This document shows positions 7,514 to 16,599 of a stretch of DNA of 64,000 nt, in pieces. The translations under genes and the position numbers were made by a program. The stretch covers positions 1 through 64,000 of the forward strand of contig CAWKIF010000065.1 in the NCBI GenBank assembly GCA_963849485.1. Reading direction: 5' to 3'. Under the pieces are notes generated by a model. The model searched no databases. It was not told the DNA's origin and saw nothing but the letters and a program-made list of their open reading frames with translations. Position 1 is the first letter of the stretch, and every line of letters begins with the position of its first letter. Source of the stretch: CAVTWJ01 sp963849485 (lineage in GTDB: Bacteria > Oederibacteriota > Muellerivitia > Muellerivitales > Muellerivitaceae).

Positions 7514-9592
7514 TTATGGCATGCCGGAAGGCGGCTTTCCTGTCGTTTCCATTGACACAAGGGTTGCCAGGCCAGTCCGGGAGGAAGTGCGAACTCCCGG
7601 CCGGAGGGCTTTTAGGAAGCATTTCCTCGCTTGGTCCAACTGGTGGTTTCTTAAATAAAGCGTTCCCAAGCCGTTATAAAGGTGGGCTGCCGGCAAACCC
7701 CGTTCCACGGCCAATTGGAGCGCCTGAACCTGCCCCTCCAACTGCCGGTTTCCGTATTCCTGCTCCGCCACCTTTTCGAAAAAACAGGCCTCCAAAAACC
7801 GGTCCCCTTGGAAATTACCCTGGTAACGGGCGAATAAACCCTGAAGGATGGGGCCCCGGGGTTTCCAGTCGTGGTTGTCGAAGGTCTCATCCACGAGCTG
7901 GTGCGAGGCCTGGTCGGCCAGGATCATCCGGTTCAATTCCCCCCGGTGGGCGCAGGGCAAAGAAACCAGCCCCAGCATCAATCCGCCGTTCGGCCGCTCC
8001 ACATCGGATGCCAAGGGAATCCAGCGGGACCCGGGAAAATCCTTCTCCAGGAACTCCCTGTAATTCTCATTAATTAAAAGCGCCGCCCATTTCGCTTTTT
8101 CGGGGGGAAGGGCGGGGTTCTCGCAAATGTTAAAGGGATAGGCCAGGTCGGACAGGCTCTGGTCGAACAGATCCGGTACCAGTTCGGAAACCACGTAGCC
8201 CGGACCTAGAGCTTGGGCGAGGGGTTGGATGATTTGAAAGGCCCGCATGCGCTCGACCGACTTCGAGGCGAACCAATTGTCTTTCGGGTGGGTCCAAATG
8301 AAATGGTAATCACCGAAGAGCCGTTGGATATCGAGGAACGCTGAGATGAGGAGGATTCCGGCCAAGGCCCAGGTTCTCCAGCGGGCCGGAAGGGTTCCCA
8401 GCCATTGAACCAGGCCATAAGCCGCCACGAATAAAAGAAAAGGACAAACCAGGGCGATGCGGTGGGCGTCCGCGCCGCCGGTGATGAAGCCGGGAAAAAT
8501 CAACAAGAGGAACACCCCCGCGCCGATGAGGAATTTGTTCCGTTCCTGACGGTGAAGCGGCAGGAGAGCCCCCCAGAAAAAGAAAGCCGCAGACAAGGGG
8601 TTCAAGAAGCCTCCACCCCAAGGGCGGTAGGCGAAAAAATTGGGGGCCAGCCGGCTTTTCCAAAAGAGGGCGAAGAAGTCGTTAAGCCCGGGCCAGCCCG
8701 GGCCCAAGGGATCGCAAAGGACATAGGCGTAATGGCCGGCCCTCTCAGGTAGGGAGTGCGCGGCCAGCAGGACGAATAAAAGGAACTGGGGGATGAAAAA
8801 TCCCAGGAAAACCCCGATCCTTCGTTTTTGGGGGTGGAAAATCTCATAAAACACTTCCAAGGTGAGGAGAAAGGCAGCCACTGGCCATGCTTGGAACGTG
8901 AAAAACCCCATTCCCGATGTCACACCCAGGATAAGGGCCTGGACGGACTTTTCCTTCCCCGGTGCCTGGTGAAAAGCCGACCACCGTTCAAAAACCAGGC
9001 ATTCCCATGCCACCATGAACCCACCTTCCACGGAGAAACGGGCCAAATAGAGGGGCCAAAAACCGAAGGCCCCCAGGCAGGTTATAACAAAGGCGAAGGT
9101 GGGGGAAACCAACCGTTGGATACCTCTCCAAAGGAAATATAACCCCAAGCAGGAAAATAAGGCGGGCGGAAGCCAAAGGGTAATCAGGGATATGCCGAAA
9201 AGTTTGTAAACCCCGCCCATGATCCAAATGTAGAGGGGAGGAAGCCCGCTGAAGTCATAAGTCCATTGCCAATGGCCTGTTTGGGCCAGTTCCAGGGCGT
9301 AATGGCTGGTCATGGCCTCGTCTTCCAGTGGCCAAAGGGAAAGGCCGGTCAGTTGGGTGAGCCGTACGGCCACGGCTCCCACCCATATCAAAATCCATAT
9401 CCAGCCTGGAATTGGTTTTAAAAAATCCACCTCTGGTGTGGACTCATTCCCATTGCTTCTTAAAAACAGGGGGAATAAAAAAGCAAAAAACATTAGGACC
9501 AATTGATTCCCCCCGGGAAGAGGGAAGAAAGTGAGAACGACGTTCAAGACTAAAAACCAAAGCAGGGCAATATGTTCTTTCCGGAAACTCAA
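7514..9592 (-). CDS. ArnT/PMT-like glycosyltransferase with C-terminal TPR
   Basis: A polytopic membrane protein of about 692 residues resembling the GT39/GT83 dolichyl-phosphate-mannose and ArnT-type transferases. Following the first helices it has the acidic pair in WPLEDEAMTSHYALEL, the usual catalytic or metal site of GT-C enzymes. Around ten hydrophobic helices follow, then a soluble part that ends in a TPR-like hairpin (YNGLGTLYLRNHQLDQARK). The likely acceptor is a surface glycan or protein. A longer frame up to 9820 overlaps the kinase gene in a composition unlike the protein, so I place the start at the TTG at 9592 with GAAGG upstream; this is not certain. Confidence 0.75.
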   Translation of the reverse strand: MSFRKEHIALLWFLVLNVVLTFFPLPGGNQLVLMFFAFLFPLFLRSNGNESTPEVDFLKPIPGWIWILIWVGAVAVRLTQLTGLSLWPLEDEAMTSHYALELAQTGHWQWTYDFSGLPPLYIWIMGGVYKLFGISLITLWLPPALFSCLGLYFLWRGIQRLVSPTFAFVITCLGAFGFWPLYLARFSVEGGFMVAWECLVFERWSAFHQAPGKEKSVQALILGVTSGMGFFTFQAWPVAAFLLTLEVFYEIFHPQKRRIGVFLGFFIPQFLLFVLLAAHSLPERAGHYAYVLCDPLGPGWPGLNDFFALFWKSRLAPNFFAYRPWGGGFLNPLSAAFFFWGALLPLHRQERNKFLIGAGVFLLLIFPGFITGGADAHRIALVCPFLLFVAAYGLVQWLGTLPARWRTWALAGILLISAFLDIQRLFGDYHFIWTHPKDNWFASKSVERMRAFQIIQPLAQALGPGYVVSELVPDLFDQSLSDLAYPFNICENPALPPEKAKWAALLINENYREFLEKDFPGSRWIPLASDVERPNGGLMLGLVSLPCAHRGELNRMILADQASHQLVDETFDNHDWKPRGPILQGLFARYQGNFQGDRFLEACFFEKVAEQEYGNRQLEGQVQALQLAVERGLPAAHLYNGLGTLYLRNHQLDQARKCFLKALRPGVRTSSRTGLATLVSMETTGKPPSGMP

Positions 9593-9620
9593 GTGTATGC
9601 CTTCAGAAAAGGGAGGGAGT

Positions 9621-11483
9621 TCAAGGGGCCCAGGCGATGGGAAGGTAAAGGGTAAAACAGGTCCCGTGGGGGGTGAGATTGCGGGCCTCGATGCGGCCCC
9701 CATGGGCTTCGGCGATTTTCTGGCTGATGGGAAGGCCCAACCCCGTCCCTTGTTTTTTAGTCGTAAAGAAGGGCTCGAAAAGACGGGGAAGGACCGTTTC
9801 GGAAATCCCCGGCCCGTCATCCCGCACTTCCAGCAAAACCCATCCGGGGAGGTTTCGGGAAGCCATGACCAGGGTTCCCCCGTTCTTGAGGGCCTGAAAA
9901 GCGTTCAAGATCAGATTCATGAGAATCTGTTCGAGCCGGAGGCCATCGGCGAGCAGATCAAGGGTCTTCTCGTCCCAGTCCCATAAGATTTCCACCTTCT
10001 CAGGCGAAGGCGCCTGGGTACGGGCGGTTTGAAGGGCTTCTTCCATGATTTTGCGGGGAGACTGTTTTTCTTTCCGGATAGAAATTTCCTTGGAATAATC
10101 CAGGATGTCGTCAAAGAAACGGCGGAGCCGCTCGGTTTGGGCCAACAGGACGCCGGTTTCCTCCGCCCACTCCCCTCCTGCTCCCCCTTTTTCACGGATG
10201 AATTGGGCGGTGGCTCCCACCACTGAGAGGGGAGTACGAATCTCGTGGGCAATAGCGGCGATGACCTGACCCACGGCCGCGAGTCGCTCATAGCGAAGCA
10301 GCAGGGCCTGGTTTTTCTTCCGGTCCCGGATGTCCCGTATCAAGGTGAGGACCGCGGAGCGGCCTTGGAACTGGATCAACGTCCCCTTGGTTTCAACCTC
10401 GAGGATTTCCCCGTTGAGGGCCACCATTTTCTGTTCCACCCACTCGTTGGGTTCGCCCTTTTCCAGGATGCGGGTGACCCGTGCAAGGGTGAGCTCCCGG
10501 TAGTCGGGGTGGATGAAATCCAGAATGGGACGGCCTAGCAGGCCTTCCAAGGATGGCGAACCTAAGCCTGCCAGGCAGGCGGGGTTGGCGTAGAGAATTC
10601 TTCCCTCCGAGTGTACTAACACCGCTTCAGGAGAGAATTCCACCAGGCGGCGGTAGCGCTCCTCGCTTTCTTTCAAGGCCTCCAATGCCCGGCGCCTCTC
10701 ATCAATAGGGATGGCTGTCATGCAGACGGAAACGACCCGGCCCTCGTCATCCAGAACCGGGTTATAGGTGAACTCGACCCAGGTTTCCCTTCCCGCGGGA
10801 GCCTGGATGGCCCTTTCCACACGGATAAATTCTCCCCCCCGGGCCCGGTGAAACTCGCCTTCGTAAAAGGTTTTTAGGTTAGCCGGCACAATATCGCTGA
10901 AGAGGCCGCCTTTCACGAAGGAAGATCCCAACAGTTCCAGGAGCATTCTCTGCGCGTTGCGGTTGAAATCGCGCAGCCTCCCATCGGGACCGAGGAGGAC
11001 CATCCCCTGGGAGCCGCTGTTGAAGACCGCCCGGAGATCGGCTTCTGACCGGTGGAGAGCCTCCTCGGCCTTGATCCGGTCAGTGATGTTTTCGATCAAT
11101 GAAACCGCGATGGAAGGGCTTCCCCCCTCCCCCGGCAACTGGGTCACTGTGGTTTCCCCCCAAATGACCTCTCCGTCCTTGCGCTGGAACCTTTTCCTCA
11201 TGCGGAAACCGGGGATTTTCCCTTCCGCCAGGGCTTGGCCCAGCCGGTCGCTTTCCTGCCGATCCTCGGGATGGACCCAGGGGGAAAGCGTCTGGCCCAG
11301 CAACTCGGCGGGCGGGGCGCCCAACATATCGGAAAGGGCCCGATTGACCGCGACCATAAGCCGTTTTTCAGTCATGAGCATGGGGAAGGGGGCTTCCTGG
11401 AAGATCCTCTGGAATTGAGGGTCGACCAAGGCGTGTAACCGGAAGGGAACGACCGGGGAATATTCGGGGGCGGAGGGGTTCAT
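9621..11483 (-). CDS. PAS-domain sensor histidine kinase (cytoplasmic)
   Basis: A 620-residue soluble kinase with three PAS domains (about 22-138, 146-262 and 277-388). A HisKA domain follows, with His413 in IAHEIRTPLS, and then a HATPase domain with the N-box (ILMNLILNAFQAL), DDGPGI and GTGLGLPISQ boxes. No membrane helix is visible, so it senses an internal signal or takes input from the chemosensory proteins encoded just upstream. No response regulator lies nearby. It is the last gene of the chemosensory operon, 84 bases after the previous gene. Confidence 0.9.
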   Translation of the reverse strand: MNPSAPEYSPVVPFRLHALVDPQFQRIFQEAPFPMLMTEKRLMVAVNRALSDMLGAPPAELLGQTLSPWVHPEDRQESDRLGQALAEGKIPGFRMRKRFQRKDGEVIWGETTVTQLPGEGGSPSIAVSLIENITDRIKAEEALHRSEADLRAVFNSGSQGMVLLGPDGRLRDFNRNAQRMLLELLGSSFVKGGLFSDIVPANLKTFYEGEFHRARGGEFIRVERAIQAPAGRETWVEFTYNPVLDDEGRVVSVCMTAIPIDERRRALEALKESEERYRRLVEFSPEAVLVHSEGRILYANPACLAGLGSPSLEGLLGRPILDFIHPDYRELTLARVTRILEKGEPNEWVEQKMVALNGEILEVETKGTLIQFQGRSAVLTLIRDIRDRKKNQALLLRYERLAAVGQVIAAIAHEIRTPLSVVGATAQFIREKGGAGGEWAEETGVLLAQTERLRRFFDDILDYSKEISIRKEKQSPRKIMEEALQTARTQAPSPEKVEILWDWDEKTLDLLADGLRLEQILMNLILNAFQALKNGGTLVMASRNLPGWVLLEVRDDGPGISETVLPRLFEPFFTTKKQGTGLGLPISQKIAEAHGGRIEARNLTPHGTCFTLYLPIAWAP

Positions 11484-11567
11484 GATTGATCCAAAGAGAA
11501 GTTCCTGATCACAAGGTTTCTAATAGAAAACATTTTACCAAATCAGGATGGAAGAGAAAGCGAAGGG

Positions 11568-12095
11568 TCAGGCCCGGGGGCGGCGAAAACGGGTGATATC
11601 CTCAGGGGTTAGGCCAATCCATAGCTTCAATTCCATGGGATTTCCTTTCACCATGATCATGGCGCTGGATTGGGGGTCCCGGTCGGGCCATTGGGCCGGG
11701 ACGGAGCTTCGCAGGACGGCCGGGGCCATCTTTCGGCTGTCTAATTGAAAATATTTCTTGGCGAAAAGGTGCCAAAAGAGGACGGTCATCTCCATGAAAA
11801 TCTCGCCCTTGGCGGGATGGCCTTCCTTTTGCGTCCTTTCAAATTCGTTCAGGAGGTAACGCCTGAAATTTTCCGTGGCCCGCAGGACGAGAAGTCCCGA
11901 GGTAGGCTCGGAAAAGAGGATGCCCTCCTCCAAACCCATGGGCAGGAGGGTTTCCTGGGCCCATGGGATATATTCCCCGGTCACGTTGGCCCAGCGAACC
12001 AGGAACTGGTCGAAAAATTGGTAAAGTTCCTTGGAAGAGGGAATCTGATAGATCGGATTGACAGGCTCGGGGTTGGTCGGGGCAGCTTCCGTCAT
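11568..12095 (-). CDS. Unknown protein of the chemosensory operon
   Basis: A 175-residue soluble protein that I do not recognise. It has a helical N-terminal half (SSKELYQFFDQFLVRW) and a mixed alpha/beta C-terminal half ending in a strand-turn MIMVKGNPMELKLWIGL. That ending weakly recalls the CheX/CheC/FliM phosphatase-like fold, but the ExxN signature of CheX or CheC phosphatases is not visible. It sits between the MCP and histidine-kinase genes and is read in the same direction, which suggests an accessory role in signalling. Confidence 0.6.
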   Translation of the reverse strand: MTEAAPTNPEPVNPIYQIPSSKELYQFFDQFLVRWANVTGEYIPWAQETLLPMGLEEGILFSEPTSGLLVLRATENFRRYLLNEFERTQKEGHPAKGEIFMEMTVLFWHLFAKKYFQLDSRKMAPAVLRSSVPAQWPDRDPQSSAMIMVKGNPMELKLWIGLTPEDITRFRRPRA

Positions 12096-12231
12096 GACTT
12101 ACCTATTCCTTAAAACAGGACGATTTAAATTCATCCGTGAGGCCTTAAGTTAACCCCGCCTACGGGAAAATTCCACACTTTCCCAACAATCCCCGGACGT
12201 GCCATTTTTAAGCGTATGCCGAAGGAAAGGT

Positions 12232-13833
12232 TTAGGGATTGTTCAATCGGATGACCTTCGTCCCATCCGTGCCTGTTTTCCCGGAAAGCGCCTCGTTTTT
12301 GACGCGGGGCGGGGCGGCAGGTTCGGGCCGGGCCATGGCCTCCTTGAGGTCCGGGATTTCCTTGGAGGCAGGCGAAGGAGAGTCCTTGGGAGTCCTTGCG
12401 GCTGGGGGAACCGGCTTGGAAGTGCCCTCGATGAGCTGGCTCAGCTGTTTGGACAATCCTTCCAGGGATTCCAACTGCTGGGTGAGCTGGTTGCCCGCGG
12501 TGGAGGCCTTCTCGCAGGCGGTACTATTGCGGGCGGCGGATTTTTCCACCCGATCCAGGGCCTGAACGATGTCCTGGGCCCCCTTGCTTTGGTCGTAACA
12601 ACCCATCTCCAGTACGGTCAGCAGATCGGCCACTTTTTTCGCTTTTTCACCGGCTTGGGTGAGGGCGCGGGTGGCTTCCTCGCCCGAGCGCAGGCCCTCC
12701 CCGGCCTGACGGGAGTTTTCGGAAATGAGCTGGGTGCTTTCCCTCGCCACCTGGGCGCAACGCTGGGACAGGTTGCGGATCTCCTCGACCACCACCACGA
12801 ATTCCTTCCCCTGTTCCCCGGCGCGCACGGCCTCTACACCGGCGTTCAGGGCGAGGATATTCGTCTGGAAGGCGATGTCCTCGATGGTTTTAACGATCCG
12901 GTGGATCTTTTCCGAGTTGTCATTGAGGCCCCGGAGGTGGGCCAGCGCCCGGTCCGAAGCCTCGGCCCCGGAGGAGAGCGTGCCCCGGGTTTCCTCCATC
13001 AGGTGCCGGGAACGGCCCGCCCCCTCGGCGTTTTGCTGGGCCAGGGCCAAGGTTTGCTCCAAACTACCGGTGGACTGCTGAAGGATCCGACCTTCCTCAT
13101 CCAAGCCGGTCTGGAGGCTCAGGAGTGTTGATTGGGAACGCTCGGCCTGGGGCCGGGCCTGGGCTGCGCTTCCCAGGATCGAGCGCGCCAATCCGCGGAT
13201 CGGCCTCTGGGCGTTCCCGCCGATGATCATGGCCGCCAGGAACACCGCCAGGAGGATTCCCCCCGAACCCGCCGTCATCGTTTGGAAACTCGCTCCGTAT
13301 TTCCCGGAAACCAGGCCTAAGGCTTCCTCGCCGGTCTTTTCATGCAATTCCTCAAGCTTGCGCAGGGTGTCGATCATCGGGTCAATGGAGGGATAGATGA
13401 CGCTGGTGGCCAGGATCTCCAACTGGCGGGCGTCCTTTCCGGCGAAGGCGGCTTGGAGTTGCTCCAGCAGGTGCTGGTTGTTGATGAACCCGGCCTGGAC
13501 GATGGAGGAAAGGTATTTTTCGTCCTTGGTCAGGTCGAGTTCGTTGTAAGCGCGCCAGTTCTCATCGGCGGTCTTGGCCGCGTCCTTGATGGTCTGCCCC
13601 CCCTCCTCCCAGGACCAGGTGGCGCCGTTGCGGGTCTTCTGGACCGCGCCGATGATATCCACCGCGAAGGAATCCGACACTTTCTTGAGGTGGTAAACGG
13701 CTGAGCCGTTTTGGGAGGCCCTTTGAAGGCCTTCGAACAGATCCTTCGATTGGAACAGGCACAGACCGGCGGCGGCCAGGGCGCCCGCCGCCATGAGGAT
13801 GATGCTAAAAAACCAGCGGTCTTTCCATTTCAT
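12232..13833 (-). CDS. Methyl-accepting chemotaxis protein with variant tip
   Basis: Transmembrane chemoreceptor of 533 residues: TM1 about 8-27, a periplasmic helical sensor to about 190, TM2 about 190-206, a short HAMP-like start (RPIRGLARS), and a coiled-coil signalling domain to about 470. The hairpin tip (318-356) is recognisable from AFQTNILALN. It carries changes at normally invariant alanines (NAGVEAVRAGEQGKEF where families have NAAVEAARAGEQGKGF). The C-terminal 65 residues are Pro/Ala/Lys-rich and lack a CheR-binding pentapeptide. It lies 27 bases after the cheW gene and belongs to the same operon. Confidence 0.9.
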   Translation of the reverse strand: MKWKDRWFFSIILMAAGALAAAGLCLFQSKDLFEGLQRASQNGSAVYHLKKVSDSFAVDIIGAVQKTRNGATWSWEEGGQTIKDAAKTADENWRAYNELDLTKDEKYLSSIVQAGFINNQHLLEQLQAAFAGKDARQLEILATSVIYPSIDPMIDTLRKLEELHEKTGEEALGLVSGKYGASFQTMTAGSGGILLAVFLAAMIIGGNAQRPIRGLARSILGSAAQARPQAERSQSTLLSLQTGLDEEGRILQQSTGSLEQTLALAQQNAEGAGRSRHLMEETRGTLSSGAEASDRALAHLRGLNDNSEKIHRIVKTIEDIAFQTNILALNAGVEAVRAGEQGKEFVVVVEEIRNLSQRCAQVARESTQLISENSRQAGEGLRSGEEATRALTQAGEKAKKVADLLTVLEMGCYDQSKGAQDIVQALDRVEKSAARNSTACEKASTAGNQLTQQLESLEGLSKQLSQLIEGTSKPVPPAARTPKDSPSPASKEIPDLKEAMARPEPAAPPRVKNEALSGKTGTDGTKVIRLNNP

Positions 13834-13860
13834 GATCCACCTCGTGTAATGTATTGGGCC

Positions 13861-14343
13861 TTAAACGGCCAGGTTTTTCAAAGCTGGGGTTTCCTCCCCG
13901 AATTTTCCCGGGCCCGGTATCACGCGGTCCAGGCTCAACAAGTAAATCGCCTCTTCCCCCCGGATGAACATGGAGGTCAGTATCCCCTCCGGGATCCCGG
14001 CCACCGGGGAGTTCAGGGGTTTTAACTCGGCTGGAGGAACCGTCACCATCTCCACTACCGAGTCCACCCAAAGGGCGGTCAGCTTTCCCGGCTCCCCCGA
14101 CTGCACCGCGATGAAGGCATTGGGGCCTTCCCGCGTAATGGGGGGGAGGGAAAAAATGGTCCTCAGGTCCAGCACGTTCATGGTCCTTCCCCGGGATTGC
14201 AGGAAACCCTGGGATTGCCCGCTGACGTAAAGGGGATGGAGATCCACACCTCCCAAAACTTCCCGGACCCGAATGGCTTCGATGGCAAAAAGGGCACCCG
14301 CCAGGCGAAAAATGATGCCGTTATAATCGGATTTCATGTCCAT
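13861..14343 (-). CDS. cheW: CheW-like adaptor
   Basis: A 160-residue single-domain CheW protein linking chemoreceptors to CheA. The beta-barrel pattern is visible: FRLAGALFAIEAIRVREVL at the start, the GRTMNVLDLRTIF core turn, and TALWVDSVVEMVTVP near the middle. It is encoded 12 bases after the CheA kinase fragment and just before the MCP, which supports a single signalling complex. Confidence 0.9.
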   Translation of the reverse strand: MDMKSDYNGIIFRLAGALFAIEAIRVREVLGGVDLHPLYVSGQSQGFLQSRGRTMNVLDLRTIFSLPPITREGPNAFIAVQSGEPGKLTALWVDSVVEMVTVPPAELKPLNSPVAGIPEGILTSMFIRGEEAIYLLSLDRVIPGPGKFGEETPALKNLAV

Positions 14344-14355
14344 GACTCAATCCTT

Positions 14356-15507
14356 TCAGGAATTCCCTAGATCCGTTTCCCTTAAAAGGGCCGCGATATC
14401 CAATATCCAACCGGTGGAACCGTCTTGAAGCAGGGCCTCGGCCCTCAAGCCGGAAAGGGGGGGATTCTCTTCCTTGTTTTTTATTACCAAGACTTGCTGC
14501 TTACTCAAAACCTCCTCCACCCTTAGACGGGCCTGTTGGAACCCGGACTCCACCCACACGGAATACTTTCCTGCGGAAGTTCCGGCGGCGGCCCCTCCTA
14601 GGCGTTGAGCCAATGGGATTTCATGAACCAATTCCTCTTGAGTCGGTGTTGCCTTCTTTTGAGCCGCTTCGATCTTGAGGGTCTGGGCCAGGGGGATGAG
14701 GTAGCGCTGTCCTCCCGCCTCCACCACCCATCCCTCCATAAGCGCCAGGGAGCGGGGGATTTTCAGAGTGAATCGGCAGCCTAGCCCGGGCCGGTTCTGA
14801 ACCCGGACCGAGCCGAGGAGGGATTCCATCTTGAACCGGACCCGATCCAAGCCTTTTCCGATTTCACCGGTATGTTTGCGGCTGAAGCCCGACCTGAAAA
14901 TGAACTCCACCAGGCGGGAAGAGGGAATTTTCTCGTCCTTGATCCAGTTCAAATCCCTCGCCATACGCTGAATTTCTTCCAGGTCCAGGCCGCGTCCGTC
15001 GTCCTCCACTTCCAAAAGGATGGCTCCGTCCTTATGGGTGGCCTTGAGGGAGAGGGTCCCGTGGGGGTTTTTACCCCTCGACCTGCGTTCCTGGGGGCTT
15101 TCAAAACCGTGGTCCAGGGCGTTTTGGATCAGGCAGAAAAGGGGTTCTTTCAACTCGGGCAGGAGCCTTTGATCCATTTCCAGGGTGGCACCCTCGACGT
15201 TCAATTCCACCTGTATATTCCGGCGGGTAGCCAGGGCCTCCGCCCACTGAGCGGATTGGGCTAAAAGGGATTCCACGGGCGCCATTTCCAGGGAAAGAAA
15301 TCCCTCCCGCAATTGCAGGGCGGCTTTCTGGAGTCGGGCGATATTAGCCGTGGCCTTAGGTGGGGCCAGGGAACGGTAGTCCTCCAAGATTAAATTTTGG
15401 GCAAGCATCATTTCCACCAGTTTCCCATAGAGACCGTCTAGTTTTTTAAGGAGCGTGGTTGAGTTCCGGAAAGCGGGGAGGGACGCTTGATCCGTTTCGG
15501 GCTCCAT
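14356..15507 (-). CDS. cheA: CheA kinase core (P3-P4-P5), divergent
   Basis: A 383-residue protein holding the dimerisation helices (about 10-90), the ATPase domain (about 95-250) and the CheW-like P5 domain (about 253-380) of CheA. The N-box (LIQNALDHGFESPQERR) and G1 box (DDGRGLD) are intact. The G2 region after GFS reads KHTGEIGKGLDRVR, shorter than the canonical GRGVGMDVV, so the ATP lid is altered. The ATG at 15507 is the best local start. The same frame stays open upstream and overlaps the HPt-bearing gene; one added C in the coding-strand C run at about 15532-15537 would fuse them into a normal-length CheA of about 687 residues. Confidence 0.8.
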   Translation of the reverse strand: MEPETDQASLPAFRNSTTLLKKLDGLYGKLVEMMLAQNLILEDYRSLAPPKATANIARLQKAALQLREGFLSLEMAPVESLLAQSAQWAEALATRRNIQVELNVEGATLEMDQRLLPELKEPLFCLIQNALDHGFESPQERRSRGKNPHGTLSLKATHKDGAILLEVEDDGRGLDLEEIQRMARDLNWIKDEKIPSSRLVEFIFRSGFSRKHTGEIGKGLDRVRFKMESLLGSVRVQNRPGLGCRFTLKIPRSLALMEGWVVEAGGQRYLIPLAQTLKIEAAQKKATPTQEELVHEIPLAQRLGGAAAGTSAGKYSVWVESGFQQARLRVEEVLSKQQVLVIKNKEENPPLSGLRAEALLQDGSTGWILDIAALLRETDLGNS

Positions 15508-16421
15508 ACGCAACCGGTCTCCCTGCGGGGCCGGGGGGAGGGAATGGCTTGGAGTTTTCCCAGGAGTTCGGTGGAGTCCAAAACTGTCACGGCATAATCT
15601 GGAAGGTTTTCCTCGACCTGTCCGGCCTGGGCTCGGAAAAAAGAGAGGGCCTGGGAAATCCCATCCTTCAATTCGCCGCTCATGGTTATTTGGCCCCCGA
15701 TGAGGGGGTCCAACAGCCTTTCCATTTCCTGGCCCAAGCGCCATGCCTTTAAAAAGCCCAAAAACCCGAAACGGCCCCTCAAATCGATGAGACACCTGTA
15801 GAGGGGTGAAACATCGCTTTTTTTTTCGGGCTCGATATCAGAGAGCCTAGCCTGGACTTCGTCGAACCGCGATGGGACATCCAGAAGGAAGATCTCAAAA
15901 AATCCCCGGTCCTCGGGACGGACGGCCATTTGGCCGGGTCCGGGGGCAGGGAAGGACATTCGAGGGGCTTTTGGGGAGGCGTGGAGCTGGAAGGGGGCGG
16001 GTGAATCGGTTTCCTTTTCTTTTGAAGTTCTTTCATCCTTCGAAGGTTTTTCCTGTTCCAAGAGGCGGTGGGTCTGGAGAAGGAGCCTTAAAAACTTTTC
16101 CATCACCTTGGGCAAAGATTGCCCTTTTTTAAGCTGGTGTACGAACTCCTGGGCTTGTTGATGATGACCTTCGCTCCAGCCGGTTTTCAGGGCCAGGGCC
16201 CGCTCGGTCCAGGATTCGAAACTCATAGCCAATTCCAGAGCCTGGTCAATTTCCTTAATGTTAGCTTGGATGGCTTTCTGGCTCAGGGCGTTGAGGTCCA
16301 GGCGCAGTTCCTCGGTAATATTGGACTTCACGGGAATTTCCTGCAATGTCGAAGGTTCCATGAACCGCGCTCTTGTGATTGGATTGGGACGAGGAACAGC
16401 AGGAAAAACTCGCCGTTTCAT
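15438..16421 (-). CDS. CheA N-terminal part with HPt-like domain lacking the phospho-histidine
   Basis: A 327-residue protein with a helical N-terminal region, a charged/proline linker and an HPt-like four-helix bundle (about 170-272). The motif line in CheA, FRxxHTxKGxxxxxG, reads YRCLIDLRGRFGFLG here. Ile212 stands where the phosphorylated histidine should be, so phosphotransfer from this site is not possible. The last 30 residues overlap the kinase fragment and look like an out-of-frame tail, which fits a frameshift. An alternative ATG lies at 16361. It is the first gene of the chemosensory operon. Confidence 0.75.
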   Translation of the reverse strand: MKRRVFPAVPRPNPITRARFMEPSTLQEIPVKSNITEELRLDLNALSQKAIQANIKEIDQALELAMSFESWTERALALKTGWSEGHHQQAQEFVHQLKKGQSLPKVMEKFLRLLLQTHRLLEQEKPSKDERTSKEKETDSPAPFQLHASPKAPRMSFPAPGPGQMAVRPEDRGFFEIFLLDVPSRFDEVQARLSDIEPEKKSDVSPLYRCLIDLRGRFGFLGFLKAWRLGQEMERLLDPLIGGQITMSGELKDGISQALSFFRAQAGQVEENLPDYAVTVLDSTELLGKLQAIPSPRPRRETGCVWSPKRIKRPSPLSGTQPRSLKN

Positions 16422-16599
16422 CCCAAGGAGAAACGATTTTCGAGTGCATTAAAGAAAATGGGGAAGCCGGGTGGATTTCAAACTTGAAACTGTTGTGTAA
16501 ATTATTTTGAAAGATTTTTGCCCAATCTATGGCCATGGGCCTTTTCCGGGGAATCAATGACAAGCAGGGGAGAGGAATAGACCTGGGGAGGGTTGGGGT

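Noticed and set aside
9593..9820. N-terminal extension of the ArnT-like protein
   Set aside because: It overlaps the end of the kinase gene and has an arginine/proline-rich composition unlike the protein.
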